Shown piece after piece: positions 8,043-17,000 of a stretch of DNA of 64,000 nt. The notes beneath the pieces were generated by a model that did not search any database, was not told the origin of the DNA, and saw nothing but the letters and a program-made list of their open reading frames with translations. Made by a program: the position numbers and the translations under genes. The DNA is taken from contig NZ_CANNFH010000005.1 of NCBI RefSeq assembly GCF_947503875.1, positions 248,001-312,000 on the forward strand, read 5' to 3'. Source of the DNA: an uncultured Polaribacter sp. GTDB taxonomy: Bacteria; Bacteroidota; Bacteroidia; Flavobacteriales; Flavobacteriaceae. Within the stretch, counting starts at the first letter, position 1. Every line of letters starts with the position of its first letter.

Positions 8043-9344
8043 AGATTTCTTTTTTCGTTTTTCGGGTATTTCTGTAAGTTGTAAACCTTTTTCATCTTTA
8101 AAAAAGAGATGTTTTGGGCTACCAATAAATTGGGAAGCATAAATACTTGAATGCCCAGAAAATAGGTAAGAAGTGGTACATGCCAAGGCAATAAAAACTC
8201 CAGATTCTATTCCAAATAATTCAATACCCATAATAGTACAAGCAATTGGTGTGTTTGTTGCTCCTGCAAAAACAGCTACAAAACCCATTCCTGCTAATAA
8301 AGGCATTGGTAAAGGTATAAACCAAATTAACACATTACCTAAGGTGGCGCCAATAAAAAATAATGGCGTTACTTCACCACCTTTAAAACCTGCGCCCAAA
8401 GTAAAAGAAGTAAATAGTATTTTTAGTAAAAAGTCATAAGAATTCAGGTTGCTATTAAATGCATCTACAATTGTAGGTACACCTAAACCAATGTATTTTG
8501 TTGTGTCCATAAAATAAACAGCAACTGCAATTACAATTCCGCCAATTACAGGTCTAAGAGGCGGATAAGAAATGGATTTTTTGAATAATTTACTCCAAAA
8601 ATGAGTAGATTTAGAAAACAACATACTTGCTAATCCAAAAATAATTCCGGCTAATAATGCCCATAAAATAGCAATAGGTGTTAAGTTTGCTACTTCTGAA
8701 ATAGTATAATGTGTATGATGAGAAATTTGCCAAACATCACAAAAATAATTGGCAAAAACTGCGGCTAAAAAACTAGGAATAATCGCATCAAAACGCATAC
8801 GCCCAATAATTAAAACTTCTAAAGCAAAAATAGCACCTGCCAAAGGTGTACCAAATACGGAGGCAAAACCAGCACTAATTCCGCAAATTAAAATAAGTTT
8901 TCTATCGAATTTAGAAAGTTTAAAAAGTTTGGTAAATTGGTCTGCAATTGCGGCACCTACTTGCACAGCAGTGCCTTCTCTACCTGCAGAACCGCCAAAT
9001 AAATGGGTAAGAATTGTGCCTAAAAATACCAAAGGCGCCATTTTAAAAGGAATCACTTTTTTAGGTTCGTGATATTCGTCTAGAATTAAATTGTTTCCTT
9101 TAACAACACTTTTACCATAGTAATGATAAGGTAAACCAATTATAAGACCTGCAATGGGTAACAACCAAATAATCCAAATATTGGCTTCTCTATAATTGGT
9201 AGCCCATTCTAAAGACCATAAAAATACGGCAGAAGCACTACCTGCAAAAGCACCAATAAGTAAACAGATAAACGTCCATTTTAATAGAAAAAGTAAAGAA
9301 AAACTTTGTTCGATAGAGAAAAATAAACCTTTGATTTTATTCAT
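8037..9344 (-). CDS. CLC-family anion transporter, probably the fluoride/proton (CLC-F) type
   Basis: A 435-residue membrane protein of the CLC fold. The gating-glutamate motif is present as GSAGREGTAVQVG. Where chloride CLCs have GSGIP, this has KGNNLI. The inner proton glutamate of the E. coli exchanger (FIIEEM) aligns with FALEVL, so valine replaces it. The later helix has AGATNTPIA in place of the usual A-x-x-x-APLTG, and a tyrosine is kept in HSSIYAS. These substitutions are what I remember of the F-/H+ antiporter branch, so fluoride export is the likely job. The start is set at the ATG at 9344 (MNKIKGLF); the frame extends 13 codons further upstream. I saw no fluoride riboswitch before it. 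Confidence 0.85.
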   Translation of the reverse strand: MNKIKGLFFSIEQSFSLLFLLKWTFICLLIGAFAGSASAVFLWSLEWATNYREANIWIIWLLPIAGLIIGLPYHYYGKSVVKGNNLILDEYHEPKKVIPFKMAPLVFLGTILTHLFGGSAGREGTAVQVGAAIADQFTKLFKLSKFDRKLILICGISAGFASVFGTPLAGAIFALEVLIIGRMRFDAIIPSFLAAVFANYFCDVWQISHHTHYTISEVANLTPIAILWALLAGIIFGLASMLFSKSTHFWSKLFKKSISYPPLRPVIGGIVIAVAVYFMDTTKYIGLGVPTIVDAFNSNLNSYDFLLKILFTSFTLGAGFKGGEVTPLFFIGATLGNVLIWFIPLPMPLLAGMGFVAVFAGATNTPIACTIMGIELFGIESGVFIALACTTSYLFSGHSSIYASQFIGSPKHLFFKDEKGLQLTEIPEKRKKKSL

Positions 9345-9470
9345 GTTTTGTGTTGATGGGCAAAAATAAACAAATAAAAACAAAGCAGTAATTTATCTGC
9401 TGATTGGATTTTATAGAATACAATTCAAGTTTTTTAATTTATCTTGTAGCAAAATCAAAAAATAGATCGC

Positions 9471-10172
9471 ATGAATTTACTTGTCACATATCAATCTGAA
9501 GAAAAATATGCAATAATTACCATAAATAATGGAAAGGCAAATGCAATTTCTCATGAAGTAATTGAAGGCTTACATATTGCGTTAGACAAAGCTGCCAAAG
9601 AAAATAAGGTCGTAATTATTACTGGACAATCTGGTATTTTTTCTGCTGGATTTGATTTAAAAGTGATGACAAAATCGCCAGAATCTGCAAAAGAATTGGT
9701 TACAAAAGGTTCTCAATTGTCTTTAAAAATGTTGTCTTTTCCACAGCCAATTATTATAGCTTGTTCAGGACATGCAATTGCCAAAGGTGCCTTTTTACTA
9801 CTTTCTGCAGATTATAGAATTGGTGTAAAAGGCGACTTTAAAATAGGCTTTAATGAAGTGCAAATTGGTATGACCATGCACAATGCAGGAATTGCCATTG
9901 CAAAAGCACGTTTAAGCGAAGTGTATTTAAATAGAAGTGTAGTGAATTCAGAAATTTACAATCCTGAACAAGCTGTAAATGCTGGTTTTTTAGATTTGGT
10001 AGTGGAAGAAACACATGTATTACCAACTGCAATTAAAGTCGCAGAAATGTTTTCTACATTAAACAAAAAAGCACATGCAGCAACAAAATTGAAAGTAAGA
10101 AAGCAACATTTATTAGATTTGGAAAAGGCGATAGCTTTAGACCTAGAAAGTGATATTTCGATAAATTCGTAA
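9471..10172 (+). CDS. enoyl-CoA hydratase/isomerase (crotonase) family protein
   Basis: A 233-residue crotonase-fold protein acting on an unknown acyl-CoA. The first oxyanion-hole segment is GIFSAGFDLKVM and the second is GHAIAKGAFLLLSADYRIG. The second usually reads GxAxGGG, so the AK in place of GG is mildly unusual. A glutamate in FNEVQIGM sits where many hydratases and isomerases have an acid residue. The protein is slightly short for the family (about 250-260), mainly at the C terminus. No fatty-acid degradation genes lie nearby, so the pathway is open. Confidence 0.88.
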   Translation: MNLLVTYQSEEKYAIITINNGKANAISHEVIEGLHIALDKAAKENKVVIITGQSGIFSAGFDLKVMTKSPESAKELVTKGSQLSLKMLSFPQPIIIACSGHAIAKGAFLLLSADYRIGVKGDFKIGFNEVQIGMTMHNAGIAIAKARLSEVYLNRSVVNSEIYNPEQAVNAGFLDLVVEETHVLPTAIKVAEMFSTLNKKAHAATKLKVRKQHLLDLEKAIALDLESDISINS

Positions 10173-10243
10173 ATTCTACGGCTATTCATTTCCTTCCGAC
10201 TGAAAGGAGAAAAAACTAAAAATATTAATTTTTTTAAAAAAAG

Positions 10244-10350
10244 AGTGTCTAAAAAGAAACTAATTTTGATTAAAACGCAGTGGAGCCGAAAAATCTATTT
10301 AGGTAAAACTTATCGTTTAGGTTTCTCTATAAAGAAATGACAACTAGAAA
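10244..10350. repeat. degenerate copy of a flavobacterial palindromic repeat
   Basis: The 400-base gap 10173-10572 has no gene. 10244-10350 begins AGTGTCTAAAAAG, contains AGTGGAGCCGAAAAATCTA and ends near GAAATGACAA. These are the same landmarks as the complete element at 47706-47844, but the right terminus is lost. Further on, TTTCGACAAGCTCAATCTGAC (about 10375) and TCTCGACTGCGCTGGAACTC (about 10473) are pieces of other dispersed repeats. Confidence 0.5.
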
Positions 10351-10515
10351 GTAATTTGCTAATCTTCTAACGATTTCGACAAGCTCAATCTGACTTCCGT
10401 AGTTTGAATTTAATGTTTTGTTTTATGATTGAGAAGTAGAAATATTTTTTGATAGAAAAGATTTTTACTAGTTCTCGACTGCGCTGGAACTCATATTTAA
10501 GTAATATTTATAAAC

Positions 10516-10552
10516 AAAAAAACCTTTAAAATTAAATTTTAAAGGGTTTTTG
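10516..10552 (-). terminator. rho-independent terminator of metK
   Basis: The arms AAAACCTTTAAAAT and ATTTTAAAGGGTTTT are separated by a very short loop. On the minus strand the hairpin is followed by a U-run, 20-55 bases after the metK stop. It has T-runs on both sides and may work in both directions. Confidence 0.8.
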
Positions 10553-10572
10553 AATACTTTATTTCAAAAAAA

Positions 10573-11862
10573 TTATAGTGAGAATGCTGCTTTAATTTTG
10601 TCTACATAATCTAATTTTTCCCAAGTAAAGGTTTCTACTTCTTCAGAAACGGTCTCTCCCATTGGGTTTGTAAATGTTACTGTTTTTATTTCTGGTGTTC
10701 TTCCCATATGTCCATAAGCTGCAGTTTCAGAATAAATAGGCGTTCTTAATTTTAAACGTTGCTCTATAAAATAAGGACGCATATCAAAAATTGCTTCTAC
10801 TTTTTTACTAATTTCTCCATCAGTTAAATTTACGGTTGAAGTTCCATAAGTTTCTACATTTATACTTGTAGGTTTGGCAACACCAATAGCATAAGAAACT
10901 TGTACTAAAACTTCTTTACACAAACCTGCAGCAACTAAGTTTTTAGCAATATGTCTGGTTGCATAAGCGCCAGATCTATCTACTTTACTAGGATCTTTAC
11001 CAGAAAATGCGCCTCCACCATGCGCACCTTTACCACCATAAGTATCTACAATAATTTTTCTACCAGTTAAACCAGCATCTCCATGAGGTCCTCCAATTAC
11101 AAAAACGCCAGTTGGGTTTATGTGATAGGTAATACTATCTGTAAATAATTTTTGAAGTTCTTCTGGAAGTTTTGCAACCATTCTAGGAATTAAAATAGTT
11201 TTTATATCAGAATTAATTTTTGCTAACATCTTATCTTCTGCAATCTTTTTATCTTCCTTACTTTCTGTTGTAGGCTTAATAAAATCGTCATGCTGTGTAG
11301 AAATTACAATGGCATCTATTCTTTGTGGTACATTATCATCAGAATACTCAATAGTTACTTGAGATTTTGCATCTGGTCTTAAATAGGTAATTTCTTTATT
11401 TTCTCTTCTTAAAAGCGCCAATTCAATTAACAATCTGTGAGACAATTCTAATGCTAAAGGCATGTAGTTTTCAGTTTCATCTGTTGCATAACCAAACATC
11501 ATACCTTGGTCTCCAGCTCCTTGTTCTTCTGGAGAAGAACGATCTACACCTTGATTTATATCTGGAGATTGTTCGTGGATTGCAGACAAAACGCCACAAG
11601 AATTTCCATCAAACATATATTCGCTTTTTGTGTAACCAATTTTGTTTATTACATCTCTTGCAATTTGCTGAACATCTAAATATGTATTTGAGTTTACTTC
11701 ACCAGCTAAAACCACTTGCCCAGTTGTAACTAAAGTTTCACAAGCTACTTTACTAGACTTATCAAAAGCTAAAAAATTATCAATTAAAGCATCAGAAATT
11801 TGGTCTGCAACTTTATCTGGGTGTCCTTCAGAAACACTTTCTGAGGTAAATAAATATGACAT
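10573..11862 (-). CDS. metK: S-adenosylmethionine synthase (methionine adenosyltransferase)
   Basis: It makes S-adenosylmethionine from methionine and ATP in the cytosol. The start [20 protein letters not shown] (residues 6-25) is the methionine/ATP-binding signature. [16 protein letters not shown] and the P-loop-like [18 protein letters not shown] are both intact. At 429 residues it is slightly longer than the E. coli enzyme (384), mostly through an insert near residues 190-215. The leader contains a structured RNA that I interpret as a SAM-II-type riboswitch, so expression is probably repressed by its own product. Confidence 0.98.
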   Translation of the reverse strand: MSYLFTSESVSEGHPDKVADQISDALIDNFLAFDKSSKVACETLVTTGQVVLAGEVNSNTYLDVQQIARDVINKIGYTKSEYMFDGNSCGVLSAIHEQSPDINQGVDRSSPEEQGAGDQGMMFGYATDETENYMPLALELSHRLLIELALLRRENKEITYLRPDAKSQVTIEYSDDNVPQRIDAIVISTQHDDFIKPTTESKEDKKIAEDKMLAKINSDIKTILIPRMVAKLPEELQKLFTDSITYHINPTGVFVIGGPHGDAGLTGRKIIVDTYGGKGAHGGGAFSGKDPSKVDRSGAYATRHIAKNLVAAGLCKEVLVQVSYAIGVAKPTSINVETYGTSTVNLTDGEISKKVEAIFDMRPYFIEQRLKLRTPIYSETAAYGHMGRTPEIKTVTFTNPMGETVSEEVETFTWEKLDYVDKIKAAFSL

Positions 11863-11966
11863 AAAATTATTCTTTTATATTAAATGTTATTCAAATTTTT
11901 ATTGAATTGAAATTGGGTGAAAAAGGTAAACAGATTGCGTTGGTCGCCAAAAGAAGTAGATGCTTA

Positions 11967-12087
11967 CTGCTTTAGCATTTTATCCTAAACTTGTTTTGGT
12001 ATCTTTTAAAGTAATACCTTAATATAGTAAAGGGTGCAGAAATTAATCTAGCACGAGAGGTTGCAATCAGTTCAAATTTTTCCTCTT
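11967..12087 (-). promoter_or_regulatory. SAM-II-type pseudoknot riboswitch of metK, with enlarged L3
   Basis: All positions are read on the minus strand. P1 is AAGAGG (12087-12082) pairing with CCTCT (12060-12056). L1 (12081-12061) contains AATTTG, then CTGATTGCAA. The downstream strand ATGCTAAAGCAG (11978-11967) can pair its GC and CAG with the GC and CTG of L1, with the UAAA against the U-rich part. This reproduces SAM-II, where L1 ends in UUGCA and the 3' strand has GCUAAA. Even the preceding GATAAAATG resembles a reference SAM-II RNA. L3 is about 77 nt instead of about 12 and holds two hairpins (12034-12054 and 11998-12018). The 3' strand can alternatively fold into ATGCT/AGCAT (11960-11978). 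About 104 nt separate the aptamer from the metK start. Confidence 0.68.
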
Positions 12088-12096
12088 AATTGATTG

Positions 12097-12104
12097 CAAA
12101 GTTA
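12097..12104 (-). promoter_or_regulatory. metK promoter -7 element
   Basis: On the minus strand TAACTTTG matches the Bacteroidota -7 consensus. It would start the transcript close to 12090, just before P1 of the riboswitch. This explains why the first arm of the perfect TTGCAATCA/TGATTGCAA repeat lies partly outside the RNA. Confidence 0.55.
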
Positions 12105-12289
12105 CGTTTTAAAATGAAATACAAATATTTTTTTGTTATAATTATTTCTGATGGTGTTATCAATTAAATAGTTTTAAGTAACTTTTAATTGTATCTAAAT
12201 GGTTGTTTAGTATTTAGATTTGATTTTAAACTAGTTTTTGATTATAGAAAAAAGTGAAGTTTTATTTGGATTTTAATTTTTTCTATAAC

Positions 12290-12297
12290 TATATTTG
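12290..12297 (+). promoter_or_regulatory. promoter of the met operon
   Basis: TATATTTG matches the -7 consensus. A TTG about 21 bases upstream (12266-12268) fits the -33 element. Transcription would begin near 12304, about 25 bases before the SAM-I aptamer. Confidence 0.6.
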
Positions 12298-12327
12298 CAC
12301 TCACAAAGTTCAATAACTTATTGAAAT

Positions 12328-12448
12328 GTTATCAAGAAAGGCAGAGGGATTAGACCCATTGAAGCCTTAGCAACCCTTTTTGTGAGGAAAAGAAGGTGCT
12401 AAATTCTACTTAATTTCAGATTCATTTATCGGAAATTGGATAGATAAC
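12328..12448 (+). promoter_or_regulatory. SAM-I (S-box) riboswitch
   Basis: P1 pairs GTTATC (12328-12333) with GATAAC (12443-12448). The SAM-I core follows in order: AGAGGGATTAGACCC, then TTGAAGCCTTAGCAACC, then GGTGCTAAATTCTAC, with the usual spacing. It controls metY, metX-thrA and metZ. The 190 nt between aptamer and metY contain candidate expression-platform hairpins: AACAATT/AATTGTT at 12454-12479, ATCAAAAT/ATTTTGAT at 12559-12580 followed by GCTTTTG, and TCCTGT/ACAGGA at 12599-12613. Which of these is the terminator or blocking stem cannot be decided by eye. Confidence 0.93.
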
Positions 12449-12642
12449 TCAAAAACAATTGCTTTTCGCTGTAATTGTTAAATTCTTAATAACATTTTTC
12501 TAGTAAGTCCATCAATATAAAATTGATGTATTTGACTTTTGTTTTAATCTCAAATTGTATCAAAATATAAAAATTTTGATGCTTTTGAAAAATGGAATTC
12601 CTGTAAAACAGGAGCTTTAATTAACTCAAAAAAAATAGAAAA

Positions 12643-13917
12643 ATGAGTACACACAAATTAGCAACTAACGCGTTGCATGCAGGACACGATGTAACTACAA
12701 ATGGAGGTGCTAGAGCAGTGCCTATTTACCAATCTACAGCTTATGTTTTTAACAATTCAGAACATGCTGCAAACTTATTTTCTTTAAAAGAATTAGGTTT
12801 TATTTACACCCGTTTAAACAACCCAACAAATCAAATTTTACAAGATCGTTTGGCAGCTGTAGAAGGTGGTATTGGTGCCGTAGTTTTTGCATCTGGTACA
12901 GCAGCAATTTCTACAGGTTTAATGACGCTTTTAAAAGCAGGAGATCATATAGTAGCCTCTAGTAGTTTGTATGGAGGAACGTATAATTTATTAAGTGTTA
13001 CTTTACCAAGATTTGGCATTACAACTACATTTGTAGATGCTTCTGATCCAGAAAATTTTGGAAAAGCTGTACAAGAAAATACAAGAGCTGTTTTTGTAGA
13101 ATCTTTAGGTAACCCAAAATTAGATGTATTAGATTTAGAAGCAATATCTGCACAGGCTAAAAAAGCAGAAGTACCTTTTATTGTAGACAATACAGTGGCA
13201 ACTCCATCTTTATTAAACCCAATAAAACATGGTGCAGATTTAGTAATTCATTCTTTAACTAAATATATTGCTGGTCAAGGTACTTCTTTAGGAGGTGCAA
13301 TTATTGATGCAGGAACTTTTAATTGGGCAAATGGAAAATTCCCAGAATTTACAGAACCATCTGCAGGTTACCATGGTTTAAAATATTACGAAACTTTAGG
13401 AGCAGCATCTTTTGTTTTTAAATTAATTTTAGAAGGATTACGTGATTTTGGTGGAGCATTAAGTCCAACAAACGCATTTAATATCATTCAAGGTTTAGAA
13501 ACATTGCCTGTTAGAATTCAAAAACACTCAGAAAATGCATTGGCATTGGCAGAATGGTTAGAGCAACAAGAGGAAGTTGCTTGGGTAAATTATCCAGGTT
13601 TGGCTAGCAATAAATACAAAACGTTATCTGATAAATATTTACCAAAAGGACAAAGTGGAATTGTAACTTTTGGACCAAAAGGAGGTTTTGAAGCGGCAAA
13701 AACAATTGCAGATAAAACAAAATTATTCTCTTTATTAGCTAATATTGGAGACACAAAATCGTTAATTATTCACCCAGCAAGTACAACACACCAACAATTA
13801 GATGAAGCAGAGCAAGCAAGCGCTGGTGTTTCTCAAGATTTAATTAGATTGTCTGTTGGTATAGAAGATTTAGAAGATTTAAAAGCTGATTTAAAAGCAT
13901 CTTTTTCTGAAATATAA
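12643..13917 (+). CDS. metY: O-acetylhomoserine sulfhydrylase (PLP-dependent)
   Basis: It converts O-acetylhomoserine and sulfide to homocysteine. It is a Cys/Met-metabolism PLP enzyme of 424 residues. The PLP lysine lies in HSLTKYIAGQGTSLGG. The substrate and cofactor segments ASGTAAIS, YGGTYNL and IVDNTVATPSL are intact, and the typical C-terminal DTKSLIIHPASTTH is present. The roughly 50-residue insertion around YHGLKYYETLGAASF is characteristic of MetY rather than MetB or MetC. It is the first gene after the SAM-I riboswitch, with the enzyme that makes its substrate encoded next. Confidence 0.95.
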   Translation: MSTHKLATNALHAGHDVTTNGGARAVPIYQSTAYVFNNSEHAANLFSLKELGFIYTRLNNPTNQILQDRLAAVEGGIGAVVFASGTAAISTGLMTLLKAGDHIVASSSLYGGTYNLLSVTLPRFGITTTFVDASDPENFGKAVQENTRAVFVESLGNPKLDVLDLEAISAQAKKAEVPFIVDNTVATPSLLNPIKHGADLVIHSLTKYIAGQGTSLGGAIIDAGTFNWANGKFPEFTEPSAGYHGLKYYETLGAASFVFKLILEGLRDFGGALSPTNAFNIIQGLETLPVRIQKHSENALALAEWLEQQEEVAWVNYPGLASNKYKTLSDKYLPKGQSGIVTFGPKGGFEAAKTIADKTKLFSLLANIGDTKSLIIHPASTTHQQLDEAEQASAGVSQDLIRLSVGIEDLEDLKADLKASFSEI

Positions 13918-13928
13918 TTGATATGAAA

Positions 13929-14003
13929 CTGTCATTTTGAGCGAAATGAAATGGAGTCGAAAAATCTTATTTTTTAGATTTCTCCACAAGGTCGAAATGA
14001 CAG
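13929..14003. repeat. palindromic repeat inside the met operon
   Basis: CTGTCATTT at 13929 is answered by AAATGACAG ending at 14003. Between them GAGTCGAAAAATCT and AGATTTCTCCACAAGGTCG form a second pair of arms. It is the same family as the element at 47706-47844 but lacks the outer TCTAAAAAG termini. It fills most of the gap between metY and metX-thrA. Confidence 0.7.
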
Positions 14004-14028
14004 ATTAATTTAAACATTTGTAAATTAA

Positions 14029-17000
14029 TTGAAAGACCAACTACAACATATCAAAATAAAAAATTTCACTACAGAGGCAAGTGCAACTATAGCTGAACTA
14101 AATTTGAGTTATCAGGTTTTTGGGCAAGCATTAGGTACAGCTCCTATTATTTTAATAAACCATGCACTTACTGGTAATAGTGAAGTTGGTGGTGATAAAG
14201 GTTGGTGGTTAGATATTGTTGGAGAAAAAAAAGCAATTGATACAAATGTGTATACAATTCTTTCTTTTAACATTCCAGGTAATGGTTTTGATGGTTTTTT
14301 AATTGATAATTACAAAGATTTTATTGCTAGAGATATTGCAAAAATATTTTTAGAAGGTTTGTCTATTTTAAAAATCGATAAACTTTTTGCTTTAATTGGT
14401 GGTTCTTTAGGAGGCGGCATTGCATGGGAAATGATGGTGCTAAACAATAAGTTTACCCAACATTTTTTACCAATTGCAACCGATTGGAAATCTACAGATT
14501 GGTTAATTGCCAATTGCCAAATTCAAGAACAATTTTTGGTAAATTCTAGCAATCCTGTGCATGATGCACGTATGCACGCCATGTTGTGTTACAGAACACC
14601 AGAATCTTTTAAAGAACGTTTTAAGCGTTCTAAAAGAGAAGATTCAGATATTTTTAATGTAGAAAGTTGGTTGTTGCATCATGGTAAATCTTTGCAAGAA
14701 CGCTATCAACTGTCTTCATATAAATTAATGAATCAATTATTAAAAACTATTGATGTAACTATTGGTGGAGAAAAATCTGAAAACATTTTAGATAAAATTG
14801 ATGCTAACATTCATATTATAGGTGTTGATTCTGATTTATTTTTTACAGCTGAAGAAAATAGAGAAACGCATAAAAAATTGGCGTTAACAAAAGATAATGT
14901 CACCTACAACGAAATAAATTCGGTACATGGGCATGATGCTTTTTTAATGGAATATGACCAGTTAGAAAAAATTATTGGACCTATTTTTAATAAAGATTAC
15001 AGAGAAAATAAAATGAAAATTTTAAAATTTGGTGGCAAATCATTAGCAAATGGTAAAGGTTTACAAAATGCCATAGAAATTATAGTTGATAAACACAAAA
15101 ACGGAGATAAAATAGCCATTGTGGCTTCTGCTAGAGGAAATGCTACAAACGAATTAGAGGCTATTTTAAACCTTGCCAGTAGTAAGAAAGACTATAAACT
15201 AAAGTTTGAAGCATTTAAAAAAGACCAGCAACTGCCAAATATTGCCATAAATTTTGATGAAGAATTTACCAAATTACAAACTATTTTTGAAGGTGTTTCT
15301 TTATTAGGAGATTATAGTAACAAAATAAAAGATGAGGTTTTAGCACAAGGCGAATTGTTAGCCGTAAAATTACTAGCAAGTCTATTAGAAAAAGAAGGTA
15401 TTAATGCAAATGCTGTAGATGCAAGAGCATTAATAATTACAGATGATAATTTTGGAAATGCACAACCAATTACTGCAGTTTCCAAAGAAAATACAAATAG
15501 ATATTTTAAGAAAAACAAGAATGCAATAGCTGTTGTAACCGGTTTTATTGCTGCTAATAAAAAAGGAGAAACTACAACTTTAGGTAGAAATGGAAGTAAT
15601 TATACTGCAGCATTATTAGCAAATTATTTAGATGCAGAAGAATTGCAAAATTATACCCATGTTAGTGGTATTTATACTGCAAATCCAGATTTGGTTGCAG
15701 ATGCAAAAAAAATAGCACAATTGTCTTTTTCTGAAGCCAATGAATTGGCAAATTTTGGTGCTACTATTTTACATGCCAAAACCATTATTCCGCTTTTAGA
15801 AAAAAATATAGATCTTAGAATTTTAAATACATTTCACAAAGAAGATCAAGGTACTTTAATTACTGCAGCATCTTCTACAAAAGGCATCAAATCCATTTCA
15901 ACATTAGATAATGTTGCACTTTTAAATTTTGAAGGAAGAGGTTTATTGGGTAAAGTTGGGGTAGATGCTAGAATTTTTAAGGTATTAAGTAATAAAAACA
16001 TTAGTGTAAGTATAATTTCTCAAGGTTCATCAGAAAGAGGTATTGGTTTAATTATAGATGCAGATAGGGCATCAGAAGCTGTTTTAGCTTTAGAAAACGA
16101 GTTTGAAAACGACTTTTATTCGCAAGATGTAAATCAGATTTCTGTGGTTAAAAATGTGGCCGTAATTTCTATTATTGGGCAAGATTTAAGTGAATTTCAC
16201 TTACCATACAATGCATTAATTAAAAACCAAATTGTACCTGTTTTATTTAACAATACAGTAACTGGTAAAAATGTAAGTTTAGTAGTTAAAAAAGAAGAAT
16301 TACCAAAGGCTGTAAATGTAATTCATGGTCAGGTTTTTGGAGTTACAAAGAAAATAAATATTGCCATTTTTGGTAAAGGTTTGGTTGGAGGTACATTAAT
16401 TGACCAAATTATAGAAAATACGCCTTCTGTTTTAGAGCGAAGAAAACTACAGCTGAATGTTTTTGCTGTAGCAAACTCTAAAAAAGTGTTGCTACGTAAA
16501 AACGGATTAGATAAAAATTGGGAACAAGATTTATTAGCATCAGGTAGTGAAAATTGTTCAATATCAGACATTATAGCGTTTGCAGAAAAACATCATTTTG
16601 AGAATTTAATTGCTGTAGATAATACTGCAAGTTCAAAGTTTGTAGCCAATTATATTCCTTTAATAGCAGCTGGTTTCGATTTGGTTTCTTGTAATAAAAT
16701 AGCAAATACGCTATCTTTTGATTTTTACAAAGAAGTAAGAGCAAAATTAAAAGCATATAAAAAGCAATATTTGTACGAAACTAATGTGGGTGCAGGTTTG
16801 CCTTTAATAGATACAATTAGGTTATTGCATGAATCTGGAGAAAATATCACTAAAATAAGAGGTGTTTTCTCAGGAAGTTTAAGTTATTTATTTAATAATT
16901 TTTCTGAAAAAAACGAACCATTCTCGAAAGTTTTACAAGAAGCCATAGACAAAGGGTTTACAGAGCCAGATCCAAGAGAAGATTTAGGTGGTAATGATGT

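Noticed and set aside
9345..9470. Possible fluoride riboswitch before the CLC gene
   Set aside because: No segment on the minus strand shows the conserved fluoride-aptamer motifs; the gap is AT-rich without a convincing fold.
12061..12099. TTGCAATCA/TGATTGCAA perfect inverted repeat as an operator or hairpin
   Set aside because: The promoter element TAACTTTG places transcription start within the first arm, so most of that arm is not in the RNA; the SAM-II pseudoknot explains the second arm better. An operator role remains possible but is unsupported.
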